Notes: generated from the letters alone by a model not told the origin. A stretch of 56,156 nt of DNA from Cyanobacteriota bacterium (GCA_022402445.1 JAKRSF010000002.1:1-56156); one strand, 5' to 3'; counted from the first letter of the stretch, positions 27,608-36,926 are shown. Numbers and translations are program-made.

Positions 27608-28846
27608 CTAGGGGCCGTCGGGGGGGGGTGCATCGCGCTCGGTGCGGACCCATTGGGTTTCGGGCTTTTTGAAGAAGCCGAGATACAGGGGGATTTTGCC
27701 CAGCAGATAAAGGGGAATCGCCAGGATTTGCTGGGGCGGCAGGAAGGGGCGACCAAATTTCCACCAGGCGCTGGCGACGGCGAGGGTGAGGGCTAGGCCG
27801 GAGGTGGCGCTGATGGCGGCGGGCCAGAGGGGGCCACCGATTCCCCCCAGGATGCCCGCGAGGAGGGCGATCGCGAGCCACAGCCCCACCAGCAGGGACA
27901 GGGGTGGCACGCTGATTTCGAGGGCCAGGGCCAGCAGGTCAAACCGCCCCGAGGCGATCGCGCGGCCCAGCAGGGGGGGCACCACCTGGCGAATGGTTTG
28001 CAAGTGGCCGTGTTCCCAGCGGGTGCGCTGGCCGGTGGCGGCGGCGTCGCCGGACGGGAGGCGGCTGGTGACCCGCGCCTGGGGACAAAACAGCGGTGGA
28101 GCCCCCGCGATCGTCAGATCAATGCCCATCTGCATATCCTCGACGAGGTTGCCGCTGGCGAGATCAAGGGCCGCGATCGCTGCCCAGGGGAAGGCCATGC
28201 CCGTGCCCGTCAGCAAACAGGGCAGCCCCAACCGCCGCAGTCCCCTCGGGCGCGCCCAGTTTTTGACCGCAAAGGCCAGGGCCGAGACGCGGCGGGCGGG
28301 GCTGGGGTTGGGGGGCACTTCCATGAGATATAGGGCCTGGACCGGGCGCTGGCGGGCCGCCGCAAGCTGGGCGATGCGCGCGATCGCGCCGGGGGTCACC
28401 TCACAGTCCGCATCAATCACCACCACCACCGCTGGCGGATCCTGGGCCAAATGGCGTCGGCCAAAGTCCAGGGCATAGCCTTTGCCCCGCCGGATCGGAT
28501 CCGTGCGCTCCAGGGCGATCGCCCCCGCCGCGATCGCGATATCCGCCGTCGCATCCTCGCAGTTATCCGCCACCACCACCAGGCGATCATCCGGCCCCAG
28601 TTCCGGCCTCAGCGCCGCCAGCGTTGGCCCCAGGGTCAGGGCCTCATTGTGGGCCGGCACCAAGATCGCCAGTCGGGGCGATCGCGCCGGTTCCCCATCA
28701 TCCGCCGCCGGACTGCGCTCCAGATCCGGCCCCAGGGGCCACAGGGCCGCCCCGCACTCCACCGCAAACACCGCGATCGGCAGGGCCACCGCGATCGCCC
28801 CGGCCCCCACCACCACCCCCAAAAGCTCCAACGGACCCAGCATCAT
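27608..28846 (-). CDS. Membrane glycosyltransferase family 2 with QxxRW motif
   Basis: This protein of about 412 residues starts at ATG 28846, placed by the upstream GGAGGAG. A first membrane helix at the N terminus leads into the GT-A domain with LAILVPAHNEALTLGPT, LVVVADNCED, DADCEVTPGAI and a TGQRTRWEHGH segment. The QRTRW is the QxxRW motif shared by cellulose-synthase-like processive enzymes. Two or three C-terminal hydrophobic helices follow. It may polymerise or start a beta-linked glycan. Its co-occurrence with a GH9 enzyme is suggestive of a beta-glucan-like product, but that is inference. Confidence 0.86.
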   Translation of the reverse strand: MMLGPLELLGVVVGAGAIAVALPIAVFAVECGAALWPLGPDLERSPAADDGEPARSPRLAILVPAHNEALTLGPTLAALRPELGPDDRLVVVADNCEDATADIAIAAGAIALERTDPIRRGKGYALDFGRRHLAQDPPAVVVVIDADCEVTPGAIARIAQLAAARQRPVQALYLMEVPPNPSPARRVSALAFAVKNWARPRGLRRLGLPCLLTGTGMAFPWAAIAALDLASGNLVEDMQMGIDLTIAGAPPLFCPQARVTSRLPSGDAAATGQRTRWEHGHLQTIRQVVPPLLGRAIASGRFDLLALALEISVPPLSLLVGLWLAIALLAGILGGIGGPLWPAAISATSGLALTLAVASAWWKFGRPFLPPQQILAIPLYLLGKIPLYLGFFKKPETQWVRTERDAPPPDGP

Positions 28847-29490
28847 GGCATCTCCTCCAGTCCACACCACACCATTGCCCCCAACCGTCCCCCCGGCCCC
28901 GGATCAAGGGCATCAATGGCCCCCCCTTCCCTCCGTCGCCAACCGAAGAAATCCTCCCCGGAACCGGGCCAAACTCCCCAGATCTCTTTCCCTTCAAATC
29001 AGTCCCAATCATCCGCACAATCACTCAAGCTCCTAACCCTTTTGTCCCCAACTTTTCAGTGCCCTATTCCCAACCCCTTTCAACCCTGCCTTAAGCCGGG
29101 TCCAATCCCGGTTTAACCCTAATCTAACCCTGGTGTCCCAACCGATTTCAACCCGGATCTAACCTTAGTCTAGGGCTGATCTGGGTTGGATTTAGCCCTG
29201 ATCCCCTAGCACCCCGGCCCCCCCCAAGGCATGGGTTCCCCCCTTCCAAAAATTAAGCAACCCTAAACACCCGCGATCGCTTCACCAAAGCTTTTAAAAA
29301 TCTATGCAAGATCTCCACACAAAATTCACCGGAAAATACCACGGCCCATGCTAGGTTCAGTTCATCAGGGGCACTGCTCAATTTAGCCGATCTCCAAAGC
29401 CCCCCATGCGGCCATCCTCCCCGTGGGATCCTTAGCCATCCCAGGCGCGATCGCGCCCCGCCCATCGACAGCCATCGTGTGGGGTAACCC
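28847..29490. other. Long intergenic region with a hairpin and CTAACCC-like motifs
   Basis: This divergent spacer of about 640 bp lies between the GT2 and WecG-type genes. It is pyrimidine-rich on the + strand and has fewer HIP1 sites than the surroundings. It contains a 26-bp hairpin (29091-29116) and several variants of TAACCCTAATCTAACCC and GGATCTAACCTTAG between 29080 and 29200. No protein-coding pattern or known RNA family is recognisable. It should hold promoters for both flanking genes. Confidence 0.45.
29091..29116. other. Ten-base-pair stem-loop
   Basis: TTAAGCCGGG and CCCGGTTTAA pair over ten positions with one G-T wobble, around the six-base loop TCCAAT. There is no following T run, so it is not a standard intrinsic terminator in either direction. 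It may be a regulatory RNA element or protein site upstream of the WecG-type gene. Confidence 0.5.
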
Positions 29491-30966
29491 ATGAAAAAAG
29501 TCCGAGTCCTCAACGTTGAAATTGATAATATTGCCCTCAAGCCCCTGCTAGAGACCCTCGGCGATCGCGGCGGCGTGGTCTACACCCCCAATGTCGATCA
29601 CCTGGTCAAACTTCGCTACGATCGCGACCTGTTCCGGGCCTATCAGGCGGCGGATTATTTGACCTGCGATAGCCAAATTTTGATGTTTGCGGCGCGCCTG
29701 CTCGGAGCGCCCATCTGCGAAAAAATCTCCGGCTCGGATCTGCTGCCCGCCCTCTATCGCTACTACGCCGCCGATGACCACATCACCCTGTTCCTGCTGG
29801 GGGCGGCGGAGGGGGTGGCGGCCCGGGCGCGCGATCACATCAATGGCCAGGTGGGGCGCGAGATGGTGGTGGATGTCTATTCGCCCCCCTACGGCTTCGA
29901 GAAGGATGAGGCGGAATGTGAGGCGATCGTTGAGCGGGTGAATCGCTCCGGCGCAACGGTCCTGGCGGTGGGCCTCGGAGCCCCCAAACAGGAAAAGTGG
30001 ATCTATCACTACCGCGATCGCCTGCCCCAGGTCAAAACCTTCCTCGCGATCGGCGCATCCATCGACTTCGAGGCTGGCCAGGTGGCCCGAGCCCCCCGCT
30101 GGATGAGCAACTGCGGCCTGGAATGGGCCTTTCGGCTCTGCTCCGAACCCCGGCGGCTGTGGCGGCGCTACCTGGTCGAAAGTCTGCCCTTTTTCGGCGA
30201 AATTCTGCGGCAAAAGCTGGGCTGCTACGACTACCGCATCCCCAACGGCGAACTCTTCGTGCGCCTCGGCCTGATGACCGTCAACCAACTCCAGATGGTC
30301 CTCGATCTACAGGAGCAGCAGCCCCAGCCCTACCTACGCTTTGGGGAAATTGTGGTGGTGAGGGGGTGGCTGCCCCATCAAACGGTGGAATTTTTCTCCG
30401 AGCAGTTGGTGGATTTGCCCCAGCGGGCCGGGGCGACCCTATTGGGGGTGCTGCTGGAGGCGGGGCTGCTGTCGGCGGAACAGGGGGCGGAGGCCCAGCG
30501 GGCGGCGGAGGCGGAGGGGATCAGTGCGGAGGCCGCCGCGATCGCGCGGGGCTGGGTCAGTGCCGTCACGGTCTCGTTCCTGAAGCGCGCCCTGGTGGAG
30601 GGCTACCCCGCCATACCCCTGGGCTTCACCCTCCAGCAGGCGGGCCTTCTGACCACACGGCAGGTGGCCACGGTGCGCGACTGGCAGCAGCATCCCCGAC
30701 GGTTGCGCTTTGGGGACTGGATTGTGCTCAAGGGCTGGGCCAACCGGGCCATGGTGGAATATATGCTCACGGAGGTGCCCCGGCTGATTGGCCGCCTGCC
30801 GCCGACCGCTTCGGTGGATGACTACCTGGCCACGGCGATTCAGCCCCATCTGGAGCGGCTGTTCCAGCAAGGCCCCCCGGCGGCCCTGGCGGCTCGGCAG
30901 CATTTTGAACGGCGCGGGGGCGATCGCGATCGCGGGCGATCGCGGGCCAGCTCCAGTCAGCGGTAG
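29491..30966 (+). CDS. WecG/TagA/CpsF glycosyltransferase with C-terminal repeat extension
   Basis: Residues 1 to about 235 are a complete GT26 enzyme: YTPNVDHLVKL near 31-41, LTCDSQILM with probable catalytic Asp60, KISGSDLLPAL, FLLGAAEGVA, VGLGAPKQEKWIY and CGLEWAFRLCSEPRRLWRRY. Such enzymes transfer a sugar such as N-acetylmannosamine to a polyprenyl-linked primer. The remaining 255 residues are unusual. They hold three or four degenerate modules of about 55 residues with (L)LxAGLLTxxQ and LRFGEIVVVRGW-like signatures, recalling the N-terminal domain of GspE/MshE ATPases and related cyanobacterial repeats. The extension may be a regulatory or docking part. Confidence 0.88.
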   Translation: MKKVRVLNVEIDNIALKPLLETLGDRGGVVYTPNVDHLVKLRYDRDLFRAYQAADYLTCDSQILMFAARLLGAPICEKISGSDLLPALYRYYAADDHITLFLLGAAEGVAARARDHINGQVGREMVVDVYSPPYGFEKDEAECEAIVERVNRSGATVLAVGLGAPKQEKWIYHYRDRLPQVKTFLAIGASIDFEAGQVARAPRWMSNCGLEWAFRLCSEPRRLWRRYLVESLPFFGEILRQKLGCYDYRIPNGELFVRLGLMTVNQLQMVLDLQEQQPQPYLRFGEIVVVRGWLPHQTVEFFSEQLVDLPQRAGATLLGVLLEAGLLSAEQGAEAQRAAEAEGISAEAAAIARGWVSAVTVSFLKRALVEGYPAIPLGFTLQQAGLLTTRQVATVRDWQQHPRRLRFGDWIVLKGWANRAMVEYMLTEVPRLIGRLPPTASVDDYLATAIQPHLERLFQQGPPAALAARQHFERRGGDRDRGRSRASSSQR

Positions 30967-31094
30967 GGCCACGGCAAGGATCCCAAGGCCAGGGCGCGTA
31001 AAGGTTTATTGTGGGGACTCCCTGGGGGTTTAGCCGATGGGGCCTCGGGCGCTAAGCTCGAAGCAGATCAATTGTCATATGGGCGTTTGAGGCT

Positions 31095-32189
31095 ATGCCG
31101 CTGTCACCAACTCAAGATTCGCAGCAGACCCCCACGGCCACCGGGGCAACGGGGCTGTACTGGTTTCCGACGGAGGGGGCGGGCGGTGCCCTGGGGCTAA
31201 CGGTGGAACCCCTGACGGTGGTGTGGCCCCAGGGCCAGCGGGTGAGCTGGAATTTTTCGGGCTGCGATTTGTGCTGGCAGGCGGCGACGATGGTGGCCCT
31301 ACCGGCGCTTGCCCTGCCGCCGGAGGGGACGGTGGCCCGCAGTGAGGGGGGGGGCGGTGCCCTCGGGGAGCCCCAGCGGCTGCATTGGCGGCTGGAGTCG
31401 CGCGATCGCCAGGTGCCGCTGCCCTCGGAGGGGTGGCCGTTGGCGTCCTGGCGCGATTGCCCGCCCCCGCTGACGGTGACCGGGGCGATCGCCCTGGAGC
31501 ACTGGCATTTTCAGTCCGCCAGCGGCCTATGGTCCCCCGCCACGGGGCCGATCCTGCATGGGGTGATCGAGCGGTGGCTGGCCCAGCAGGTGTGGCGGGC
31601 GGCGGGGGGGGCGCAGCAGTTTGCCCTGACCCTCGGCCCCTCGGCATCCCTGGCCCCGGCCCTGCTGCTGTCGCCGGAGTCCCTCGCTGCCCTTGCCTCG
31701 ATCCTGGGGGAGGGGGGGCCGCTGCCGGAGTTGTTGGCGAAGGGGGGGCGATCGCTGGGGGACCTGGCCGCGATCGCGGGGCTCAATTGCCAAACGGATT
31801 TTGCGGGCGGTTCCCTGATGGGGGCATCCCTGGCCGGTCTCGACTGGAGCGGCGCAAATTTGGCGGGCATCAACCTGCGGGGGGCCACCCTCAATGATGC
31901 GGACCTGAGCCACTGCAATCTGACGGGGGCGCGCCTTGCCGGGGCAGACCTCAGCGGGGCCTATGTGGCGGAGGCGAACTTTCGCGGGGCGGACCTGCGG
32001 CGCTCTAGCCTCGCCCTGGCGAATCTCAATGGTGCGGATTTGACCAGCGCCGATCTGCGGGGGGCGAACCTCAGCCAGGTGAATCTGCGGGGGGCGATCG
32101 TCACGGGCACCCGCTTTGGCGAGAATGAAGGGTTATCCAGCGCGGCCCTGGGGGAATTGCGCGATCGCGGAGCCCTCATCACCCCCTAG
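31095..32189 (+). CDS. Pentapeptide-repeat protein with unrecognised N-terminal domain
   Basis: This 364-residue protein has a C-terminal pentapeptide-repeat region from about residue 235 to 345 (for example GANLAGINLRGATLNDADLS), predicted to form a right-handed beta helix. The first 230 residues are not repetitive; they are rich in Trp, Gly and Leu and include a LSPESLAALASILGEGG helix. I do not recognise a family there. No signal peptide or membrane helix is clear. Its stop codon shares the CTAG at 32186-32189 with the convergent cupB gene. Function is unknown; proximity to cupB may be coincidental. Confidence 0.8.
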   Translation: MPLSPTQDSQQTPTATGATGLYWFPTEGAGGALGLTVEPLTVVWPQGQRVSWNFSGCDLCWQAATMVALPALALPPEGTVARSEGGGGALGEPQRLHWRLESRDRQVPLPSEGWPLASWRDCPPPLTVTGAIALEHWHFQSASGLWSPATGPILHGVIERWLAQQVWRAAGGAQQFALTLGPSASLAPALLLSPESLAALASILGEGGPLPELLAKGGRSLGDLAAIAGLNCQTDFAGGSLMGASLAGLDWSGANLAGINLRGATLNDADLSHCNLTGARLAGADLSGAYVAEANFRGADLRRSSLALANLNGADLTSADLRGANLSQVNLRGAIVTGTRFGENEGLSSAALGELRDRGALITP

Positions 32190-33337
32190 GGCTGTTGCCC
32201 ATTGGCGGCGCGGATCTGGGAATGGGAGAGGCGCTCCATCCAACCCGTGAGGTAGGCCACATTGGCCGATCGCTCCTCCGGCACCGTCGAGGTCAGCGGG
32301 TGGGGCGCGAGGCCCGAAATGGCGGCGGTGGTCACGCAGAACATGGATTTTTGGAAACTGACGCAGATCTTCACCAGCAGGTCATCCTCATGGCGCAGGC
32401 CCGCCTCGTAGATCTCGTGGAGATAGGGGGGGATGAAGTGGCGCATGTCCTGCATCAGCAGGGTCGGCGGAATGCCCGCCCCGCCAATGGGTAACGGATC
32501 GGCGTAGAGCGCCCCATAGCTGAACCGCTCCTGGGCGACGGGCACCTGGCCCGCCTGGGCGTTGTAGGAAATGGTGCCGGGGAAGGGGGTCCCCCGGAAA
32601 AACACCGCCTCCACATAGGGCACCGCCGTATCCATCAAAAAGGTCAGGTTGGCCGAGGCGGGCAAAATGTCGTAGCGCTGGCCGCCAATCTCGACGCCGT
32701 AGGTCACGGGGGTTGCCGCCGCCGCCACGAGGCCGTCCTGGATCAGCGTCACCACGTCGGGGATTTGGGTGATTTGGCCGTGATCGTAGGCCGCCGACAG
32801 GTCCATAAAAATGTCGCTCATGATCCGCCAAAACTGGCCCAGGGCGCTGTAGTAGGCCAGTTGGCGCACCTGCTCTAGCAAAAATTCTGGAAAGGCCCGA
32901 TCAATGCCCTGAATGAGCGGATTGCTTTTGATTTTGGCCGCGATCGCGGTGCGGGCCAGCCGCCGAAATTCGGGCGAGTCCACAAAGTGATCCAGGGCAC
33001 CGCCCCCGTGCCAGAACATGCTTTTCATGCAGTATTCGGCATATTCATAGTTGATGCGATCGTGCCACAGGTGCTTCAGCCATTTCCCGAGGGAAATTTG
33101 GCCATTGAAATATTTGAAGAAGGGGAAAAGCTGCAAAAACGTATTGTCGGCAATGTAAATCAAATTGCGCGAATAGGCATCGAGCACAATGCCATAGCTA
33201 TGCAAAACCCCCACCACTTCCACCACGGCTTGGGGGCCATCGAGCAACAGGGCTTCCCCCCGCAGCAGCCGATCAATGATGTCACCGAGGGGCAACTGGG
33301 CGAGGGGTTGGGGAGGGTTCGAGGGGGCAAGGGTCAC
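32186..33337 (-). CDS. cupB: CO2 hydration protein CupB/ChpX
   Basis: This 383-residue protein matches the cyanobacterial CO2 hydration family (ChpX/ChpY, also CupB/CupA). Features I recognise are the N-terminal LHSYGIVLDAYSRNLIYIAD, FFKYFNG, the His-rich HLWHDRINYEYAEYCMKSMF and FWHGGG stretch, and a C-terminal LLMQDMRHFIPPYLHEIYE. The protein sits on a specialised thylakoid NDH-1 complex and couples plastoquinone reduction to conversion of CO2 to bicarbonate. The companion genes ndhD and ndhF are upstream in the same direction. The CupB (constitutive, NDH-1MS') rather than CupA assignment rests on the divergent ccm operon, which is the arrangement I know for ndhF4-ndhD4-cupB in other beta-cyanobacteria; no cupS is present. 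Confidence 0.88.
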   Translation of the reverse strand: MTLAPSNPPQPLAQLPLGDIIDRLLRGEALLLDGPQAVVEVVGVLHSYGIVLDAYSRNLIYIADNTFLQLFPFFKYFNGQISLGKWLKHLWHDRINYEYAEYCMKSMFWHGGGALDHFVDSPEFRRLARTAIAAKIKSNPLIQGIDRAFPEFLLEQVRQLAYYSALGQFWRIMSDIFMDLSAAYDHGQITQIPDVVTLIQDGLVAAAATPVTYGVEIGGQRYDILPASANLTFLMDTAVPYVEAVFFRGTPFPGTISYNAQAGQVPVAQERFSYGALYADPLPIGGAGIPPTLLMQDMRHFIPPYLHEIYEAGLRHEDDLLVKICVSFQKSMFCVTTAAISGLAPHPLTSTVPEERSANVAYLTGWMERLSHSQIRAANGQQP

Positions 33338-33451
33338 GGCAGGATCAGGGTATGGAAAGGGGGGTTAAAAAATAAAATTCTAGCGACGGCTTCCGGGCAT
33401 CTTCAATTATTTCCTTCGTCGATGCAGGATCGAATCGAATCCAATCCTTAG

Positions 33452-34978
33452 CTAGCCAGCAATGCCCAACCGCGCGATCGCGGCGAGGGAGTTGGTGGCC
33501 GCTTCACTCCAGACCGACAGCAAACTGGGCAGCAATCCCAAAACCGCGATCGGCACCGCCAGGGCGATCGCCGGGGCTCGATCCCACCAACTCACCGACG
33601 GCAGATTCACCGCGCGATCGCTCAGGCGACCAAAAAAGGCGCGATTCAGCAAAATCAAGAAATAAACCGCCGTCAACCCCGTTCCCACCATGGACATGAG
33701 GGTATGGACCGGAAAATCCTTGAAACTGCCGCTAAAGATCAAAAATTCCGAAATGAAGCCCGCCATGCCGGGAATGCCGCCACTGGCCATCACCCCCAGC
33801 ACCATCAGCGCCCCCACTAAAGGCAAGCCCCGCTCGGGATTGAACAGACCGCTGAGGGCATCGAGCTTCCGGGTGCCCGCCTTCTTATAGACAATGCCCA
33901 CCAGCAGGAACAGCAGGGCCGAAATCAAACCGTGGGCGATCATCTGAAATTCCGCCCCCATCAGGCTCACGGGGGTCGCCGCCGCCGCCGCCAGCAAAAT
34001 AAACCCCATATGGCCGACGGAACTGTAGGCCACCATTTTTTTCATGTCGCCATTGGTGATGCCCTGGGCGATCGCGGCGAAGGCCCCATACAAAACGCTC
34101 ACGGTCGCCCAGATCGCCAGATAGGGGGCCGCCGCATGCCACGCACCGGGCAGCAGCCCCAGGCCAAACCGCAACAGCCCATAGGTGCCCAGCTTCAGGA
34201 GCACCCCCGCCAGCAGCACCGAAATGGGCGTCGATGCCTCCACGTGGGCATCCGGCAGCCAGGTATGGAACGGCACCAGGGGAATTTTGATGCCAAAGCC
34301 AATCAGGATCGGCAGCAGCAGCAGCACCTGGGTGCCCAATGGCAGGCCCGCCCCCCCCAAAGGAGAGTCCATCCCGGTGACGAAGGCCAGCAGCGGCCCG
34401 TACTCAAAAGTCTGGAAACCGGCCAAACCGGCCAGGGCCAGGAAGGCGGCGAGGATGATAATGCCGGACAGGGCCGTATAGATCAAAAATTTCGTAGCGG
34501 CATAGCCCCGGCGATCGCCCCCCCAGATGCCAATGAGCAGGTAGAGGGGAATCAATTCCAATTCATAGAACAGGAAAAACAGCAGCAAATCCCGCGCCGC
34601 AAAGGCCCCATTGACACTGGCGCTCAGGAGCAGCAGCAGGGCGTAGTAGAACCGGGGGCGGCGGATCTTGTCCCCCGTGGCAAAAATGGCGATGCCCGTC
34701 AGCAATACGTTCAGCGCCAGCAGCGGCAGGGAGAGGCCATCGATCCCCAGGCGATAGCCCAGGCCAAGGCGATCGATCCAGGGCACCGTCTCCAGCAATT
34801 GCATCTGGCTGTCGGCGGGGTTGAACTGGGCGATCGCGGCGACGGTCAATCCCACGGTCACCAACCAAACCGCCAAGGCCCCCAACCGGGCCGGTTTAGC
34901 CTCCTGCTCCGGCAATGGCAGCAGACCCAGGGCGATCGCCCCAACCAAGGGCACTCCGATCAAGCAACTCAGCAGCAT
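33452..34978 (-). CDS. ndhD4: NAD(P)H-quinone oxidoreductase subunit 4 (NdhD4 type)
   Basis: This 508-residue antiporter-like membrane subunit of the NDH-1 complex has about 14 hydrophobic helices. Family landmarks are FYALLLLLSASVNGAFAA, FFYELELIPLYLLIGIWG with the conserved glutamate, PLVPFHTWLPDAHVEA and the AYSSVGHMGFI segment. It forms part of the proton-pumping membrane arm of the CO2-uptake NDH-1 variant, together with NdhF4 and CupB. It starts 79 bp after ndhF4 and ends 114 bp before cupB, so the three likely form one transcript. The D4 label comes from gene context. Confidence 0.9.
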   Translation of the reverse strand: MLLSCLIGVPLVGAIALGLLPLPEQEAKPARLGALAVWLVTVGLTVAAIAQFNPADSQMQLLETVPWIDRLGLGYRLGIDGLSLPLLALNVLLTGIAIFATGDKIRRPRFYYALLLLLSASVNGAFAARDLLLFFLFYELELIPLYLLIGIWGGDRRGYAATKFLIYTALSGIIILAAFLALAGLAGFQTFEYGPLLAFVTGMDSPLGGAGLPLGTQVLLLLPILIGFGIKIPLVPFHTWLPDAHVEASTPISVLLAGVLLKLGTYGLLRFGLGLLPGAWHAAAPYLAIWATVSVLYGAFAAIAQGITNGDMKKMVAYSSVGHMGFILLAAAAATPVSLMGAEFQMIAHGLISALLFLLVGIVYKKAGTRKLDALSGLFNPERGLPLVGALMVLGVMASGGIPGMAGFISEFLIFSGSFKDFPVHTLMSMVGTGLTAVYFLILLNRAFFGRLSDRAVNLPSVSWWDRAPAIALAVPIAVLGLLPSLLSVWSEAATNSLAAIARLGIAG

Positions 34979-35057
34979 GGCACAGGGAATCAGGGCTAGG
35001 GACAGGGACAGGGACAGGGCGACAAAACGTCAAACACTCTTGAGTAAGGGTTGGGGG

Positions 35058-36926
35058 CTAGAAGGGCATCACCCCCCGCGAGAGGGTCGCGATCGCCACG
35101 AACCCACTCACCCCCAGCAGGAACACCAGCACATAGGCTTGTAACTGGCCCGTGGTGCTGTATTTGAGCCCCTCACCGCCAAAGATGGCCGCCACCCCGA
35201 CGGCATTGACCAGCCCATCGACCACATAGCGATCGATCCAGGCGGTGATCTGCGCGATCGCCCCCACCCCCGCCGCCACCGTCAGGCGATAGATGCGATC
35301 GATATAAAAGTCATAGGACAACAAATCCTGCACCGCCGCGATCGGCAACCGCACCGGCCGCACCGCCCCCCGCCGCAGATAGCACCACGCCCCCAGGGCC
35401 ACCCCCGCCGCCCCCGACATCACCAGCGCCACCATCAGCGGCACATCCAGCATCAGCACCCCCTCCGTCACCGTCGTCACCCGGCTCAGCAGCAATTGCC
35501 ACCGCTCCAGCATCAGGGGCACCAGCAGCGTCACCACCGTCATCGACACCATCGGCACCGCCATCGGCCAGGGCACCTCCGGCGCGCGGCGCGTCTTCGG
35601 CTGGGGCACCCCCCCAAACACCAGGGCAAACACCCGCGTAAAATTCAGCGCCGTCAAGAAATTCACCGCCAGCAGCAGCAGCAACGTCCAGCGCGGCACC
35701 GTCGGCTCCACCATCCAGCGGTACATCGCCCAAAACATCCCCAGCGGCAGCAGCCCCACCGTCCCCGCCGCCCCCACCAAAAAGGCCGTCGTCGTCGCAG
35801 GCATCCGGGACCACAGGCCCCCCAACTCCCGCACATCTTGACAGGTGGTCGTGGCAATCACCCCCCCCACCCCCAAAAACATCGTCGACTTCGACAGCGC
35901 ATGGGTCAGCAGCAGCAGCAGCGCCACATCCGACTGGTGCAGCCCCACCGCCACAAACACCAGCCCCAAATAGGCACTGGTGGTATGGGACAGGGCGCGC
36001 TTGAGATCCACCTGGGCGATCGCCACCAACGACGCCCCGATCGCCGTCATCGTCCCCAGCGCGATCGCCACCCCCTGCACCACCGGCGACATCGACAGCA
36101 CCGGCTCCAGCTTCACCAGCACATAGGCCCCGCAGGCCACCACCACAGAATTCCGCATAATCGACGCCGGATTTGGCCCCTCCATCGCCTCATCCAGCCA
36201 CAGGTGCAGCGGGAACTGGGCACACTTCCCCACCGGCCCCGCCAGCAGCGCCAGCCCCAGCAGCGTCGCCTGCCACATCGGCAAATGGGCCGTCGGAGCC
36301 CAGCGGGCCAAATCCGTAAAATCCAAACTCCCCGCCAAATTCGACAGGGCCACCATCCCCATCAGCAGCAGAATATCCCCCACCCGCTTCGTCAGAAACG
36401 CATCCCGTGCCGCCGTCACCGCCAGGGGCTGGGCATACCAAAAGCCCACGAGCAGATAGGTCGAAAGGGTCAACAGCTCCAGCAGGCCATAGCTCAGCAG
36501 CAGCGAATCGCTCAGGGCCAGACCGCCGATCGCCGCCTCGAACACCCCCATGAACCCAAAGAACCGCGCCAGCGCCCAATCCTTCTCCATGTAACCGAGG
36601 GCAAACACCTGGGCAATGATGCTCAACCCCGACACCAGCTCCAGCGCCCCCAAACTCACCGGGGACAACTCCAGGATCAGGGACAGGTGCAACTCCCCCA
36701 CATTCAACCAGGGCACCGTCAGGGACTGGGCCGGCTGCCCCCACAAACTGCGAAAGGCAAAGGCCCCGTGCAAAAACCCCAGACAAGTCATCATCAAATT
36801 CAGATAGGCCGCTGGCCTCGGCCCCGTCCGGGTGATGGCGCGCGTGGACCACGGCAGCGTCGCCAGCCCCCCAAACAGTCCGTAGCAGGGCACCAGCCAA
36901 CTGGTTTTCAGGAGCAGGTCGATCAT
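35058..36926 (-). CDS. ndhF4: NAD(P)H-quinone oxidoreductase subunit 5 (NdhF4 type)
   Basis: This 622-residue distal membrane-arm subunit has about 16 hydrophobic helices, including the C-terminal part after the long amphipathic region. Motifs include FGFMGVFEAAIGGLALSDS, LLELLTLSTYLLVGFWY, PLHLWLDEAMEGPNPASIM and ALSHTTSAYLGLVFVAVG. NdhF proteins of CO2-uptake complexes replace the respiratory NdhF1 and place the CupA/CupB protein at the tip of the arm. It is the first gene of the leftward operon and is divergent from ccmK. Assignment as F4 rather than F3 relies on this divergent ccm context. Confidence 0.9.
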   Translation of the reverse strand: MIDLLLKTSWLVPCYGLFGGLATLPWSTRAITRTGPRPAAYLNLMMTCLGFLHGAFAFRSLWGQPAQSLTVPWLNVGELHLSLILELSPVSLGALELVSGLSIIAQVFALGYMEKDWALARFFGFMGVFEAAIGGLALSDSLLLSYGLLELLTLSTYLLVGFWYAQPLAVTAARDAFLTKRVGDILLLMGMVALSNLAGSLDFTDLARWAPTAHLPMWQATLLGLALLAGPVGKCAQFPLHLWLDEAMEGPNPASIMRNSVVVACGAYVLVKLEPVLSMSPVVQGVAIALGTMTAIGASLVAIAQVDLKRALSHTTSAYLGLVFVAVGLHQSDVALLLLLTHALSKSTMFLGVGGVIATTTCQDVRELGGLWSRMPATTTAFLVGAAGTVGLLPLGMFWAMYRWMVEPTVPRWTLLLLLAVNFLTALNFTRVFALVFGGVPQPKTRRAPEVPWPMAVPMVSMTVVTLLVPLMLERWQLLLSRVTTVTEGVLMLDVPLMVALVMSGAAGVALGAWCYLRRGAVRPVRLPIAAVQDLLSYDFYIDRIYRLTVAAGVGAIAQITAWIDRYVVDGLVNAVGVAAIFGGEGLKYSTTGQLQAYVLVFLLGVSGFVAIATLSRGVMPF

